NCBI GenBank assembly: GCA_026005175.1 | Contig: BPKO01000001.1 | Span: 496,001 to 560,000, forward strand | Direction: 5' to 3' | Source of the DNA: Candidatus Tectimicrobiota bacterium | GTDB lineage: Bacteria > Tectomicrobia > Entotheonellia > Entotheonellales > Entotheonellaceae | Length of the DNA stretch: 64,000 nucleotides | Part shown: piece after piece, positions 26,039-34,942 of the stretch | How the letters are laid out: every line of letters starts with the position of its first letter | How positions within the stretch are numbered: the stretch's first letter is position 1 | Made by a program: the position numbers and the translations under genes | Notes under the pieces: model-generated | Told to the model about the DNA's origin: nothing | Databases searched by the model: none | What the model saw: the letters and a program-made list of their open reading frames with translations, nothing else

Positions 26039-26590
26039 CTACCAGGGTAGTTCGGCGTGGCCGCGGCGCAGATTTTCCAGCCTGGCCGCCACGAACAGCA
26101 AGTCTGAGAGCCGGTTCATGTACATGATGACCACGGGCGGCACCGCCACTTGCCGGCTCAGGGCCACGATGCGCCGCTCGGCACGGCGACAGACGGTGCG
26201 CGCCAGGTGCAGGGTGGCGCCCCCTTTGGAGCCGCCAGGCAGGATGAACTGCCGCAGCGGCGGTAACTGCGCCTCAAACTGGTCAATCCAGCGCTCGAGC
26301 TGCGCGACTTTCTCGGCGTCCAGGCTGGCCTTCTCGCCCCGCTTGGCCTCCACACGGGCGCTGGGGTCGGCCAGGTGGGCACCGATAACGAAGAGGTCGC
26401 GCTGCACCGCCAGCAGGCAGGCCCGCAGCTCTTCGTCGTCGCGGATAAACGCCAGCGCCAGGCCAAGCACGGCGTTGAGCTCGTCCACTTCGCCGTAGGC
26501 TTCCACGCGCGGGGCATCTTTGGGCACACGTGTACCGTCAAAGAGTCCCGTCTCGCCGCTATCGCCGGTTCTGGTGTAGATCCTGGCCAC
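26039..26590 (-). CDS. Cob(I)alamin adenosyltransferase, PduO type
   Basis: 183-aa PduO-type ATP:cob(I)alamin adenosyltransferase making adenosylcobalamin. Motifs are IYTRTGDSGETGLFDGTRVPKD, EVDELNAVLGLAL, FILPGGSKGGATLHLARTVCRRAERR and YMNRLSDLLFVAAR. The GTG at 26590 is chosen because AAAGGGG precedes it and the protein then begins VARIYTRTGD as in homologues; a GTG 10 codons earlier is less likely. Confidence 0.93.
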   Translation of the reverse strand: MARIYTRTGDSGETGLFDGTRVPKDAPRVEAYGEVDELNAVLGLALAFIRDDEELRACLLAVQRDLFVIGAHLADPSARVEAKRGEKASLDAEKVAQLERWIDQFEAQLPPLRQFILPGGSKGGATLHLARTVCRRAERRIVALSRQVAVPPVVIMYMNRLSDLLFVAARLENLRRGHAELPW

Positions 26591-26666
26591 GGGTCCCCTT
26601 TCTACGACATACACACCCACGCCGGGTAAGCCGTTCCCCCTGCGGCGTCACCCGCCCGCTTGCCGT

Positions 26667-27185
26667 TCAGGTGCGCCGCCCGCCGTCCTCGCTCACGTCA
26701 ACGCCGGTGGGAGGGGTCTCGAGCCACCACTTCACCCGTCCGTCGACGAGGTAGACAAAGACCATGGTCTCAAAAAAGCCCCGCCGGCTGCCGTATGCCA
26801 GCAAGTCCCAGGTGGAGCCCAGATAGTACCAGTGCTCGTAGTGTCCTGTCCAGCCCTCGGTGTGGTAGGGCTCGCCCCACAGGAAGCGCAGGGCGTCGGC
26901 ACTCATTCCCGGGCGCGGCTGGCCGGCCAGCACCGCCTCGCGGTCGGCGGCATCCAGGGCCTGGAAGCGCTGCGCCAGCCCGGTGGCTTCCAGATAGGCA
27001 GCGCGCGCGGCGGCAGTGGGCTGGCGCAAGTAGGCGCGCGCCTGCTCGGGGGTCATCACCTTGCTATAAATGCGAAACAGCGTTTGCTCTTCTGGTGGCA
27101 GCTGCCGCAGCGCCGTGGCGTATGCGCAGCCCCCAAGGGCTGCGGCCAGTACGAGCAGACCCACCTCACGTGCCAGGTTGCGCAT
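26667..27185 (-). CDS. Predicted lipoprotein
   Basis: 172-aa protein with signal MRNLAREVGLLVLAAALGGC ending in a lipobox. The mature part contains PGMSADALRFLWGEPYHTEG, reminiscent of the SmpA/BamE-like 'GMs..eV...~GeP' turn, and a tryptophan/tyrosine-rich strand HYEHWYYLGSTWDLLAYG. ATG 27185 follows GGGAGGGAAAG. No specific function recognised. Confidence 0.65.
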   Translation of the reverse strand: MRNLAREVGLLVLAAALGGCAYATALRQLPPEEQTLFRIYSKVMTPEQARAYLRQPTAAARAAYLEATGLAQRFQALDAADREAVLAGQPRPGMSADALRFLWGEPYHTEGWTGHYEHWYYLGSTWDLLAYGSRRGFFETMVFVYLVDGRVKWWLETPPTGVDVSEDGGRRT

Positions 27186-27251
27186 CGCTTTCCCTCCCCT
27201 TTTGCGGTGTTCCTGCTGAGACAACGTCGGCGGCCGGGCATCACATTCCCG

Positions 27252-27980
27252 CTATTCCACCCGTGCCACGCAGGAAGGGGGCAGGAGGGCCAGCAGGCGC
27301 GCGCAGGCCCGCGCCACGTAGTCGGGGTCCTTGGACTCCAGGGTGAGCTTGACGCGGTAATCGGGGTGGCCCAGCTGGGGATAGGAGCCCAGCTGGAGTT
27401 CGGGGAACTCCGCCAACAGTGCCTCGAGCAAGTGGGCAATACTGCTTTCGGGCACCGTCACGTAGACCTCGCGTCCCCAGTAAGGCGACTCCCGGAAGCG
27501 CTCTTTGATGGCGGCGAACTTGCGCTGCAAAAGCTGCGGGATACCGGGAAAGATGTAGACGTTGTCCACCTGCAGCACGGGAATGGGCAGGCTGGGTTCC
27601 AGGAGCAGCTGCGTGCCTGCGGGGACGCTGGCCATTTTGCGGCGCAGCGTCTCCGGCCGGTCGGCCCAGTGGGTCTCGAAAAGGGCTTGCAATTCGGGGT
27701 GCACCACCAGGGGGCGCTGCAGGCCGTGGGCCACCGCGGCAATCGTCACGTCGTCGTGCGTGGGCCCCACGCCGCCGGTAGTGAAGACGTAATCGTAGGT
27801 GCGGGCGCAGGCTGCCACTTCCTCGGCAATGGCGGCCAGGTCGTCGGGCACCACCACGATGCGACGCACGTCGACCCCCAGGGCACGCAGTTCCCGGCAC
27901 AAGAAAGGCGAATTGGTGTCGGTGACTTTGCCCGAGAGGATCTCGTTGCCGATGACGACGATGGCGGCAGTCTTGGCCAT
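27252..27980 (-). CDS. CinA-type competence/damage-inducible protein A, MoaB/Mog-like domain
   Basis: 242-aa protein with only the molybdopterin-binding-like N-terminal domain of CinA: VVIGNEILSGKVTDTNSPFL, FTTGGVGPTHDDVT and VYIFPGIPQLLQRKF. The C-terminal PncC amidase half of full CinA is missing. Single-domain relatives are called COG1058 or nucleotide-utilising enzymes related to molybdopterin biosynthesis. Start ATG 27980, SD GGAGG. Confidence 0.82.
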   Translation of the reverse strand: MAKTAAIVVIGNEILSGKVTDTNSPFLCRELRALGVDVRRIVVVPDDLAAIAEEVAACARTYDYVFTTGGVGPTHDDVTIAAVAHGLQRPLVVHPELQALFETHWADRPETLRRKMASVPAGTQLLLEPSLPIPVLQVDNVYIFPGIPQLLQRKFAAIKERFRESPYWGREVYVTVPESSIAHLLEALLAEFPELQLGSYPQLGHPDYRVKLTLESKDPDYVARACARLLALLPPSCVARVE

Positions 27981-28014
27981 GGCCCACCTCCTGCCCGGCC
28001 GGGGCACCTCTCTT

Positions 28015-29196
28015 TCAAGCCTCGGCGGCCAGCGGGAGCAGCGGCCGCGTCACCGCCAGCCGGCATATCTCGTTGGTTCCAGAGAGAATCTGAGTCATTT
28101 TGGCGTCGCGAAAGTACTTTTCCACCCCGGCTTTGGCCGTGGTGCCGTAAGCGCCCATGAGCTGCACGGCGTCGGTGGTAACTTTGACGGCCACGTCGCT
28201 GGCCAGCACCTTGGCCATGGCGCTCAGCGTTGCCTCGGGAGGCTCGCTCGCTGCCGCTTTGTACGTGAGCAAGCGGGCGGCTTCGATGTGGATGGCCATG
28301 TCAGCCAGTAAGTGGCGCACCAGCTGGTGCTGTACCAGAGGTCCCCCGCCCTGCACCCGCGCCAGCGTATGCTGCCGCGCCAGGGCAAAGGCACCGTCGG
28401 CGATGCCCACGGCAATGGCTGCCCCCTGGCAGCGGTCGTACGCGCCCAGGCGCTGCACCAGGGCGTAGCCCTGCCCCTCAGGGGTCAGCCTCTGCTCTGC
28501 CGGCACCACGGCGCCTTCGAAGTAAAACTCTACCAGCGGGCAGGCCCGCAGTCCCAGGGTGGGCAGCACCTCGGTGACGCGAAACCCCGGTTGCTCGGTG
28601 GCCACCGCAAACCCCGTCAGCCCTGCGCTGTGGCGCTGGGGATGGACGGTGGCAAAAGCCACCAGCCACTTGGCAACGTTGCCGCCGGCGCAGTACGCCT
28701 TGCGACCTGAAAGCACGTAGGCATCGTTACGGCGCCTGGCCACCACCATCAAGCGCGTGGGCTGCAGCCCGTCTGGATGCAGCAAGTCACTGCCGGCGCG
28801 GCGCTCGGTGAGGGCCAGGGCGCAGAGCAGCGGCTCCTGGCGGGCTTCGGCGGCAGCGATTTCCCCAAAAATACGCTCCCCGAGGGCGGCGTTGCCGGCC
28901 AGAGCGATGGCCGTTTGCGCCAGGCTGTTGGCAGCCAGCAGTGTCGCAAAGCCGGCCTCCCAGCGTGCCAGCTCCTCAAGGGCCACGGCAGCGGCCAGGC
29001 GGTCGAGGGTACCGCCGTAAGGCGGCGGCAGCTGGCCGGAAAGCAAGCCCAGCGCGCAGCTCTTGCGCAGCAGCTCCCAGTCGACACTGCCGGCAGGGGC
29101 GGCATCGAGCTTGCGCGCGCGCCAGCGCAGCTCGCGCTGGGCAAAGCGGCGGACGCTGCTTTGCAGGGCGCGGTGTGCTTCGTCGAGCGTGAACAT
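28015..29196 (-). CDS. Acyl-CoA dehydrogenase family protein (atypical active site)
   Basis: 393-aa acyl-CoA dehydrogenase fold: all-alpha N-domain, beta middle (ALTERRAGSD, FAVATEQPGFRV) and a helical C-domain ending YFRDAKMTQILSGTNEICRLAV. The usual catalytic glutamate in QIYEGT is Ser372 here (QILSGT). Asp254 (GAYDRC) sits where isovaleryl-CoA dehydrogenase keeps its alternative Glu. It may use that Asp, or not be a dehydrogenase. It lies 1 base after the HpaB-family gene, so the two probably act on one CoA substrate. Confidence 0.85.
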   Translation of the reverse strand: MFTLDEAHRALQSSVRRFAQRELRWRARKLDAAPAGSVDWELLRKSCALGLLSGQLPPPYGGTLDRLAAAVALEELARWEAGFATLLAANSLAQTAIALAGNAALGERIFGEIAAAEARQEPLLCALALTERRAGSDLLHPDGLQPTRLMVVARRRNDAYVLSGRKAYCAGGNVAKWLVAFATVHPQRHSAGLTGFAVATEQPGFRVTEVLPTLGLRACPLVEFYFEGAVVPAEQRLTPEGQGYALVQRLGAYDRCQGAAIAVGIADGAFALARQHTLARVQGGGPLVQHQLVRHLLADMAIHIEAARLLTYKAAASEPPEATLSAMAKVLASDVAVKVTTDAVQLMGAYGTTAKAGVEKYFRDAKMTQILSGTNEICRLAVTRPLLPLAAEA

Positions 29197-29197
29197 G

Positions 29198-30640
29198 CTA
29201 CTCCCCGAGGCCGGCCATGTAGCGCACCAGCGCCAGGCTATCGCGGAAGTCGTACTCGCGGTGGATGGTCAGCTTCTCGGCTTCGATGGAGCCCTCGGCG
29301 TGAATGGCCAGCACTTCCTGGTAGCCGCCGAAGTCCGAAGCCGTCAGGTCGGTAATCAGGCTGAGCAGCCGCAGCCGCTCCTCCGCCGACACCCCGGCGC
29401 GGCCGCCCAGGTACTTCTCCACCAGCGGCCGCGTGGCCGGATGGCGCAGCGCCGCTTCGCCCGGGGCAGTGACCAGGATACCACCGCTCAGGTCTTGAAG
29501 GTAAGCCACCATGCGGTGGTAGTTCTCGGCAAAGTGGAGCTTGGCGATATTGACCAGCAGGGGATTGGGCACGGCGATCTGCTCCTCGGCGAGGCGACAC
29601 TGGAGCGCCGCCTGGCGGGTGAGGGCGCGCAGGGTCTCGGTGTAAGCAATAAGGCGGGTGATTTTTTCACGCACGTGGCCGGCACGCGTCAGGCCGTGGT
29701 AGTCGGCAATGAGCTGTGCTGCCCCCACCAGGGCGTCGGTGAGGGGCAGCTTGTAAGAAATGGCGGTAAAGCGGTGAAACTCCACGAACGTGCGCGCCAG
29801 GGCGCCGGCGTACTGCCACTCCTTGCACATAAAGACCCGCTCGCGGGGCACGAAAACGTCTTCGAACACGGTCAGGGTTTCGGTCATCTTGTGGCGCGAG
29901 GTGATGGGATGGTCGAAGGTGCCCTCGCGGGGTGGGCCGTAAGGGCTGCAGATGAGCGTCAGGCCCGGGGTGTTGACCGGAATGGCAAAGGCCACCGCAT
30001 AGGCCTTGTCGGCTTCGCCCAGGGCGCGGGTGGGGAGCACGATCACCTCGTTGGCGTTGGTGAGCACCGAGGTGTGGATCTTGGCGCCGCGCACCACGAT
30101 GCCGTCGGGGCGCTCATCAACGACGCGCAGGTAGTAGTCAGGGTGAGGCTGCGCCGAAGGCGGCAGGCTGCGGTCGCCTTTGACGTCGGTCTGCGCCACG
30201 GCCACCGCCAGGTCGTTGCTGGCACAGTAGCGGTAAAAGGCCTTCACCCGCTCCAGGTAATCGGTGTGTAGCTTGTCGTCCATTTGCCGGGCGACGATAT
30301 GGAGGGCAAAGAGGGCGTCGCTGCCGATCTCTTTGATGAGCACCACCAGGGTGCGTCCCAGGCGGGTGGCGGTCTCGATAAGGCGGCTGCGCTGCAGCAA
30401 ATCCTCGCTGCTGCGCGGCAGCTGGTAGTAGCGGCTGATAGGCTCGCCGCTGGCATCGGTGACCACGGCCAGGTCCCGATAGCGCGGGTCCTCGGCCATC
30501 TGGTAGTCGATGCTGGCGTGCTCTACCGCCACGCGCAGCACCGGGTGCGTGGTGACGTCCTGCACCCGCTCGCCCTTGTAGTAAATGACACGCCCGTCTT
30601 GCAAGCTGGCTCGGTACTGTTGTGGCGTGCGAAGCGCCAT
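29198..30640 (-). CDS. HpaB-family flavoprotein (4-hydroxyphenylacetate 3-monooxygenase / 4-hydroxybutyryl-CoA dehydratase family)
   Basis: 480-aa member of the HpaB superfamily. Segments shared with 4-hydroxybutyryl-CoA dehydratase include TDVKGDRSLPPS, VVRGAKIHTS, SRHKMTETLTVFEDVFVPRERVFMCKEW and the His289 region (FVEFHRFTA). The dehydratase [4Fe-4S] cysteines are not in place: the cysteine pair region reads RTLVVLIKEIG and the Cys after the His is absent. A cluster-free flavin monooxygenase- or isomerase-like role is more likely than dehydration. Start ATG 30640, SD AAAGGAGAAGG. Coupled to the acyl-CoA dehydrogenase gene. Confidence 0.82.
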   Translation of the reverse strand: MALRTPQQYRASLQDGRVIYYKGERVQDVTTHPVLRVAVEHASIDYQMAEDPRYRDLAVVTDASGEPISRYYQLPRSSEDLLQRSRLIETATRLGRTLVVLIKEIGSDALFALHIVARQMDDKLHTDYLERVKAFYRYCASNDLAVAVAQTDVKGDRSLPPSAQPHPDYYLRVVDERPDGIVVRGAKIHTSVLTNANEVIVLPTRALGEADKAYAVAFAIPVNTPGLTLICSPYGPPREGTFDHPITSRHKMTETLTVFEDVFVPRERVFMCKEWQYAGALARTFVEFHRFTAISYKLPLTDALVGAAQLIADYHGLTRAGHVREKITRLIAYTETLRALTRQAALQCRLAEEQIAVPNPLLVNIAKLHFAENYHRMVAYLQDLSGGILVTAPGEAALRHPATRPLVEKYLGGRAGVSAEERLRLLSLITDLTASDFGGYQEVLAIHAEGSIEAEKLTIHREYDFRDSLALVRYMAGLGE

Positions 30641-30687
30641 GGCCTTCTCCTTTTCACGCAACGAGGCGCGGCAGCGGCCCGCCGTGC

Positions 30688-31725
30688 TTAGGGGGTGGCG
30701 CGCCGGGCGTTGCCGGCGCGCGCCAGCGCTTCTTCTACGAGTTCCTGGAAGCGCTCGTAAGGCACTGCCCCGGTGAGCGGCTGGCCGTTAATAAAAAACG
30801 ACGGCGTGGCACTGACCCCGGCCCGCACGCCGTCTTGCAGGTCCTTTTCCACCTCGGCGGCGTACTTACCAGAGTCAAGACAAGTGGCAAACTGCTGCAC
30901 ATCGAGGCCGAGTTCTGCGGCATACTGCTTCAGATCTGCAACCTCCAGCCGATCGGCGGCAAACAGCCGGTCATGGTAAGGCCAGAACTGCCGCTGCTCG
31001 GCGGCGCACTGTGCCGCTTCGGCCGCTTTCTGCGCCTGGGGATGGATGTTGCGCAAGGGAAAGTCGCGATAGACCAGCCGTACCTTGCCGTCGTACTCGC
31101 GCAGCAGCCGCTTCAGCGTCGGCTGCACGCGGCGGCAGTAAGGGCACTGGAAGTCGGAAAACTCGACGATGGTCACCGGTGCCTCGGCCGGCCCCAGTGC
31201 CGGGTCGTCGTCGACGCTGACGTTTACCGTGGGTGGAGCCAGCGCCACGTGGACGGCGTAGCGCTCGCGAAGCGACCGCAGCCAGATGCGCTGGCGGGCT
31301 TCGCGGGCTTGCTGCTGCAAGTAAGCGCGAATGCGCGGCGCCAGTGCCTCAAAAGGCTGCTGCAGGCGCTCTTTGTGGGTCTCGTAGAACTGCCGCACCT
31401 GCGCTTCGGTTACCGGCGCCACTTTGTTGGCGACTTCTTCTTCCTGAAGCTGGGCCACGCTCACCCCGCGCCGGGCCGCTTCGAGCTGCATGAGGCGGGC
31501 GGCGATGAGCTCGTCGAGCTTTTCCTTGAGGATGCGGTAGCGCTCCAGCTCCAAGCGCCGCAGCTCGGCCAGCGCCGCCTCCTCTAGCTGCGTCGCGCGG
31601 ATCGGCTCGCCCGCCACCGTGGCCACCACTTCGGGCAGCGTCTGCCCCCATGCCGCAGCGGCCAGGATCAGCCACACGGCGAGCATTCCCCCTGTGCTTT
31701 TCCAATGCCGTCGTTTCAGGGCCAT
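30688..31725 (-). CDS. SurA-like N-domain fused to DsbA-type thioredoxin domain
   Basis: 345-aa exported protein. The signal peptide runs to about residue 27. A helical SurA/SecA-accessory type N-domain (VVATVAGEPIRATQLEEAAL, LIAARLMQLEAARRGVSV) is followed by a DsbA-like thioredoxin fold with CPYC (Cys194, Cys197), PLRNIHPQAQKAAEAAQCA and the cis-Pro loop GVSATPSFFINGQPLTGAVP. It is likely a periplasmic disulfide oxidase or isomerase with chaperone-like N-domain. The start ATG 31725 has GGGAGAAGG upstream. Divergent from uspA. Confidence 0.87.
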   Translation of the reverse strand: MALKRRHWKSTGGMLAVWLILAAAAWGQTLPEVVATVAGEPIRATQLEEAALAELRRLELERYRILKEKLDELIAARLMQLEAARRGVSVAQLQEEEVANKVAPVTEAQVRQFYETHKERLQQPFEALAPRIRAYLQQQAREARQRIWLRSLRERYAVHVALAPPTVNVSVDDDPALGPAEAPVTIVEFSDFQCPYCRRVQPTLKRLLREYDGKVRLVYRDFPLRNIHPQAQKAAEAAQCAAEQRQFWPYHDRLFAADRLEVADLKQYAAELGLDVQQFATCLDSGKYAAEVEKDLQDGVRAGVSATPSFFINGQPLTGAVPYERFQELVEEALARAGNARRATP

Positions 31726-31776
31726 GCGCCTTCTCCCCGGGTAGAAATTGCGCCTCGCCGTGGGTGACTTGCGGCA

Positions 31777-31805
31777 TTGACGCAAATGACAAGGTATGCG
31801 ACAAT
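31777..31805 (+). promoter_or_regulatory. Promoter for the UspA gene
   Basis: TTGACG (31777-31782), a 17-base spacer and GACAAT (31800-31805). A second -10-like TATATT lies at 31815-31820 without a good -35. Confidence 0.45.
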
Positions 31806-31848
31806 AACTGCCCCTATATTGTGCCACATCCGCAAGAGCGAGGGTACC

Positions 31849-32289
31849 ATGTTTCACCGGGTGCTCGTGGCCACGGGCGGCTCCCCGTGGTCAAACAAAG
31901 CGGTGGAATACGCCATTGGATTGGCCAAGGACTACGGCGTCGAGCTGGTGATCCTGCACGTGGTGGCCGACACCCCTCCCTATTTTATCGCCGAAGCCGG
32001 CACCTCTCTAGACAGCATCATGGAAGGCAGCGAAGAGACCGGGCGCCGCATCCTGGCGGAAGCGGCGCGCTGGGCCGAAGAAGCCGGTGTGTCGTACGAA
32101 ACCGAACTGGCCTGGGGCCGGGTGGCAGAAGTCATCTGCCGCGTGGCGAGCGAACGCCAGTGTGACCTCATCGTCGTCGGCTCGCGGGGACTCACGGGCT
32201 TCAAGCGGCTCATGCTAGGCAGCATCTCTAACGCCGTGGCAGCCAAGGCGCCGTGTCCGGTCTTGGTGGTGAAGTGGTACGAAAAATAG
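31849..32289 (+). CDS. Universal stress protein UspA family
   Basis: 146-aa single-domain USP. Nucleotide-binding pattern GSRGLTGFKRLMLGSISNAVAAKAPCPVLVV (positions 114-145) fits the ATP-binding G-2x-G-9x-G-S form. N-terminal VLVATGGSPWSNKAVEYAI is typical. ATG 31849 is preceded by GAGGGT. Single gene; stress role inferred from the family. Confidence 0.92.
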   Translation: MFHRVLVATGGSPWSNKAVEYAIGLAKDYGVELVILHVVADTPPYFIAEAGTSLDSIMEGSEETGRRILAEAARWAEEAGVSYETELAWGRVAEVICRVASERQCDLIVVGSRGLTGFKRLMLGSISNAVAAKAPCPVLVVKWYEK

Positions 32290-32296
32290 CCTCCTG

Positions 32297-33856
32297 TCAC
32301 AGCCGGGCCAGCGGATAGTCGCTCAAGTCGACACGCATGTAGCGTGCCAGCAAGGGGTGCGTGGCCTCCAGAACCCGGTAGATGGCTTGGGCCACGCGCC
32401 GGTAGGCGGGGTGACCTTGCTTGGCCGAGCGCAGCTGCACGAAGTGGTACATTTCCCGCAGGTTCCAGGTCATGAGCACGCGGACTCGGTAGGCCAGCGG
32501 CAGCACGTAGATGGCCAGCTCGGGCGCCACCGTGGCAATCTGCGTGTAGGCCTCGGCCGCACGCGCAAGGCAGGCTTCGATTTCGGTGCGGCAGCCGTAG
32601 AGGTCGAGGTCCTCGGGCAGGCTGTAGCCATGCTGTGGCGAAGGCAGCTGCCGGATCTGGGTGGCCATGCGGTGGCGCTGGATGTCACGATAGGCGCCAA
32701 AGTCGATGCATAGCTCCCACGTGTAAGTAAGCTGTTCTAAAGCCCGCAGCGGCTGGTCGTGCGGCCCGCGCCGCTTCAGGTACTCGTCGATGACGCGCGC
32801 TTTTTCTTCTGGCGACAGCGCCCTGGCCCGTGCCAGCACCTGGTGCCAGGCGTGGCGACTATAGCCGTAGAGGATGGCTGCCACCAGCTGCGTTTCGGCC
32901 TCTGGCGGAGCCACCACCAGCTGCACTGAGTCAGCCGCTGGCGCAGGCGCTTCTGGCACCGGGGCCATGAGCTCGTCTGCCAGCCCCTGCATGGCGGCGT
33001 TGGTCTCGGCGAGGTAGGGGCTCTTCTGTGCGTACTTAAGCAGCGTGGGCACGATGTGGGACGCTTCTTCTTTCATCCAGGCGGCGAGGCGCTGCACTTC
33101 CGGCAGCGGATGGGAGAACATCTTGGTGAGCAGGTGCTCAAGGGCACGGCCGTTGATGGTCATGCCGAGGTTGGTCAGCGTACCGGCGGGCAGAAGGTAG
33201 CGCAACACGTCCAGCGCCTTAGCGCGGCAGGCCGCTTCGTGGGCGCGTTCGCTCTGGTTGGGGCGGCGCGGCCACAGGGTCGCCACGGTACGCATCACTT
33301 GGGGGAGAAGTCGCCGGTAGGTGGCAAAAAGAAGCTGTACCGTCGCCTGGTAGGCCTCTTCAGCCGGGGTGCCCCGCAGCTCGCAAAGCGGGTAGTAGCG
33401 GGCAGGGTCAAACGGCACGTAGCGGGTCGACTTCTCTGTGAAGGAAGCCAGTCGCATATCCTCGACCACCTTACTGGCCACGATGGAGACGTCCTCAAGG
33501 GCCAGGTGCACCACGGCATGCTCGGCGACCGAGGCGTGGCCGTAACCGATGACCCACTTTTCGTGAAATTTCCTTGCCCTCTCCCGAGCCAGGGCCAGGT
33601 CTGCAGGAGCCCCGACGCCTTGCAGCGCCAGGTCGCCGGCGGTGAGGAGCTCCAGCAAGTTGCGCCGCAAGCTCTGGCGGCTGCGGCTGTAGTAGGCAAA
33701 GAGCACCGCCACCACCTCTTCGGGCAAGTTCTTAAGGGCAAACACCGGCCGCTCAAGGTTGGTGACGTATGGCGCCAGCAAGGCCCGCTCTTCAGCGCGC
33801 CAGTGCTCGGCAGTGCCGGCGTTGGCCGTAGGCTCAAAGGGCCTTTCCTCTAGCAT
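32297..33856 (-). CDS. Double-domain ThyX-like protein (FAD-dependent thymidylate synthase family)
   Basis: 519-aa protein made of two ThyX-like halves (about 30-285 and 320-515). Half 1 shows HASVAEHAVVHLALEDVS, MRLASFTEKSTRYVPFD and LPAGTLTNLGMTINGRALEHLL. Half 2 shows DFGAYRDIQRHRMATQ and LPLAYRVRVLMTWNLREMYHFVQLRS. The ThyX motif RHRxxSxNxxSxR is split: half 1 keeps the S..E.S.R part but lacks RHR; half 2 keeps RHR but lacks the serine-rich end. It may form active sites across the halves, or have another role. No dut, folA or thyA is nearby. Confidence 0.8.
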   Translation of the reverse strand: MLEERPFEPTANAGTAEHWRAEERALLAPYVTNLERPVFALKNLPEEVVAVLFAYYSRSRQSLRRNLLELLTAGDLALQGVGAPADLALARERARKFHEKWVIGYGHASVAEHAVVHLALEDVSIVASKVVEDMRLASFTEKSTRYVPFDPARYYPLCELRGTPAEEAYQATVQLLFATYRRLLPQVMRTVATLWPRRPNQSERAHEAACRAKALDVLRYLLPAGTLTNLGMTINGRALEHLLTKMFSHPLPEVQRLAAWMKEEASHIVPTLLKYAQKSPYLAETNAAMQGLADELMAPVPEAPAPAADSVQLVVAPPEAETQLVAAILYGYSRHAWHQVLARARALSPEEKARVIDEYLKRRGPHDQPLRALEQLTYTWELCIDFGAYRDIQRHRMATQIRQLPSPQHGYSLPEDLDLYGCRTEIEACLARAAEAYTQIATVAPELAIYVLPLAYRVRVLMTWNLREMYHFVQLRSAKQGHPAYRRVAQAIYRVLEATHPLLARYMRVDLSDYPLARL

Positions 33857-33979
33857 CCTAGCGCCTCTGGACAGCAGTACGGTCGCTTAAGGACGGCAGC
33901 CGCCGTCTTAGCACAAGACCCCTTCGGTGTCAACAGGCGCGGCGGGACGGCAAGGCGCCGTCCCGGCCACTGGGGGGCT

Positions 33980-34613
33980 CTAGTCGAGCATTTGTCCGCG
34001 GATTTCGCCAGCAGGGAAGGCTTCGGTATGCACGTTGGCGTAAATGCCGCCTTCGTCCATGGCAAAAAACAGGGAAGCAATGTTGGTCACCGGCCGGCCG
34101 ATTTCGGGGAGGCAGTCTGCCTGCTGGAAGTCGGCGTTGGTGAGCGTGCACGTGAGCGTGCCTGCGGTGGCGTCAAAGGTACAGGGGCCGGGGTTGAAGA
34201 GCCCCAAGGCCACCGGGCCGTTGTCACCGGCAAAGGCGCAGTGGAAGTGGGCTGCCGTCACCGTCGTGGCAAAGCCACTCACGTTGAGCTGCACCTGCAC
34301 CTGGGTGAGCCCTTCGTCAAACTCGGCGGTGATGGTCCCTGTGGCGGTGGTGTCCACCCCACCCGGAGGGTCAGTGACTTCCTGCGCGCCGCTTAGGGTG
34401 GCACGGAATGTCCGCTCCGGACCGTTGGCGAGTGCTGCGGTATTGGCGGCGACCTGCTGCACGATGGCATTGAGGTCGGCGGCAAACAGCACCTGGCCAT
34501 CTTGGAACGTCGGCAACGCGGTGCCGTTGCCATTCTGGGCAGTGACATACCAGGTAAGGCCCCGCGCTCAGGGCCACGAGCAAGGCACCTATAAGCATCA
34601 GACGCTTTTGCAT
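33980..34613 (-). CDS. CHRD-domain secreted protein (frameshifted)
   Basis: Starts at ATG 34613 (SD AGGAGG) with signal MQKRLMLIGALLVALSAG. One shift later it continues LTWYVTAQNGNGTALPTFQDG and then a CHRD domain: FRATLSGAQEVTDPPG, ATGTITAEFDEGLTQVQVQLNVSGF, HFHCAFAGDNGPVALGLF and YANVHTEAFPAGEIRGQ. CHRD domains occur in chordin and many bacterial secreted proteins; function is unknown. The shift is one extra base in a C4 run (34560-34563 on the plus strand). A 46-aa lipoprotein gene lies just upstream. Confidence 0.75.
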
Positions 34614-34673
34614 GCCAATGGCCTCCTCGTCGAAGGGTGGGGTTCACCTGGCACTTCTGGGCATCCCTGCCGC

Positions 34674-34814
34674 TTACTGCAACCGGCAGTCAGGGTCACC
34701 GAGCCGGCATTCTCCAAGCACGAAAGCGCGCGGGCCCTCGTCCTCGCAGCCGGTCGTTAGCAGGGGAAGCATAAAGAGCAGGGTCAACAGGAGGACCGCT
34801 GTCCACGTGCGCAT
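34674..34814 (-). CDS. Small lipoprotein (46 aa)
   Basis: Short ORF, MRTWTAVLLLTLLFMLPLLT followed by lipobox TTGC, then a 23-residue acidic mature tail with two more cysteines, ending DCRLQ. A strong AAGGAGG lies 11 bases before the ATG. The signal peptide, lipobox and ribosome binding site together support a real gene despite the size. It sits 60 bases upstream of the CHRD gene on the same strand and may be co-transcribed. No family recognised. Confidence 0.6.
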   Translation of the reverse strand: MRTWTAVLLLTLLFMLPLLTTGCEDEGPRAFVLGECRLGDPDCRLQ

Positions 34815-34942
34815 AGGCCTTGCCTCCTTCCTGCGGGTGGGAACGGAAGATCCCAGGTGCGGCCGCCCCCGGGATATGCGGTTGCTACGAAGAAAACGTC
34901 CGGGAAGGCCTGTTGGATGCCGGCAAGGGACCGATGTGAAGG

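Noticed and set aside
29198-30640. 4-hydroxybutyryl-CoA dehydratase
   Set aside because: The [4Fe-4S] cysteines of that enzyme are not conserved, so a plain HpaB-family call is used.
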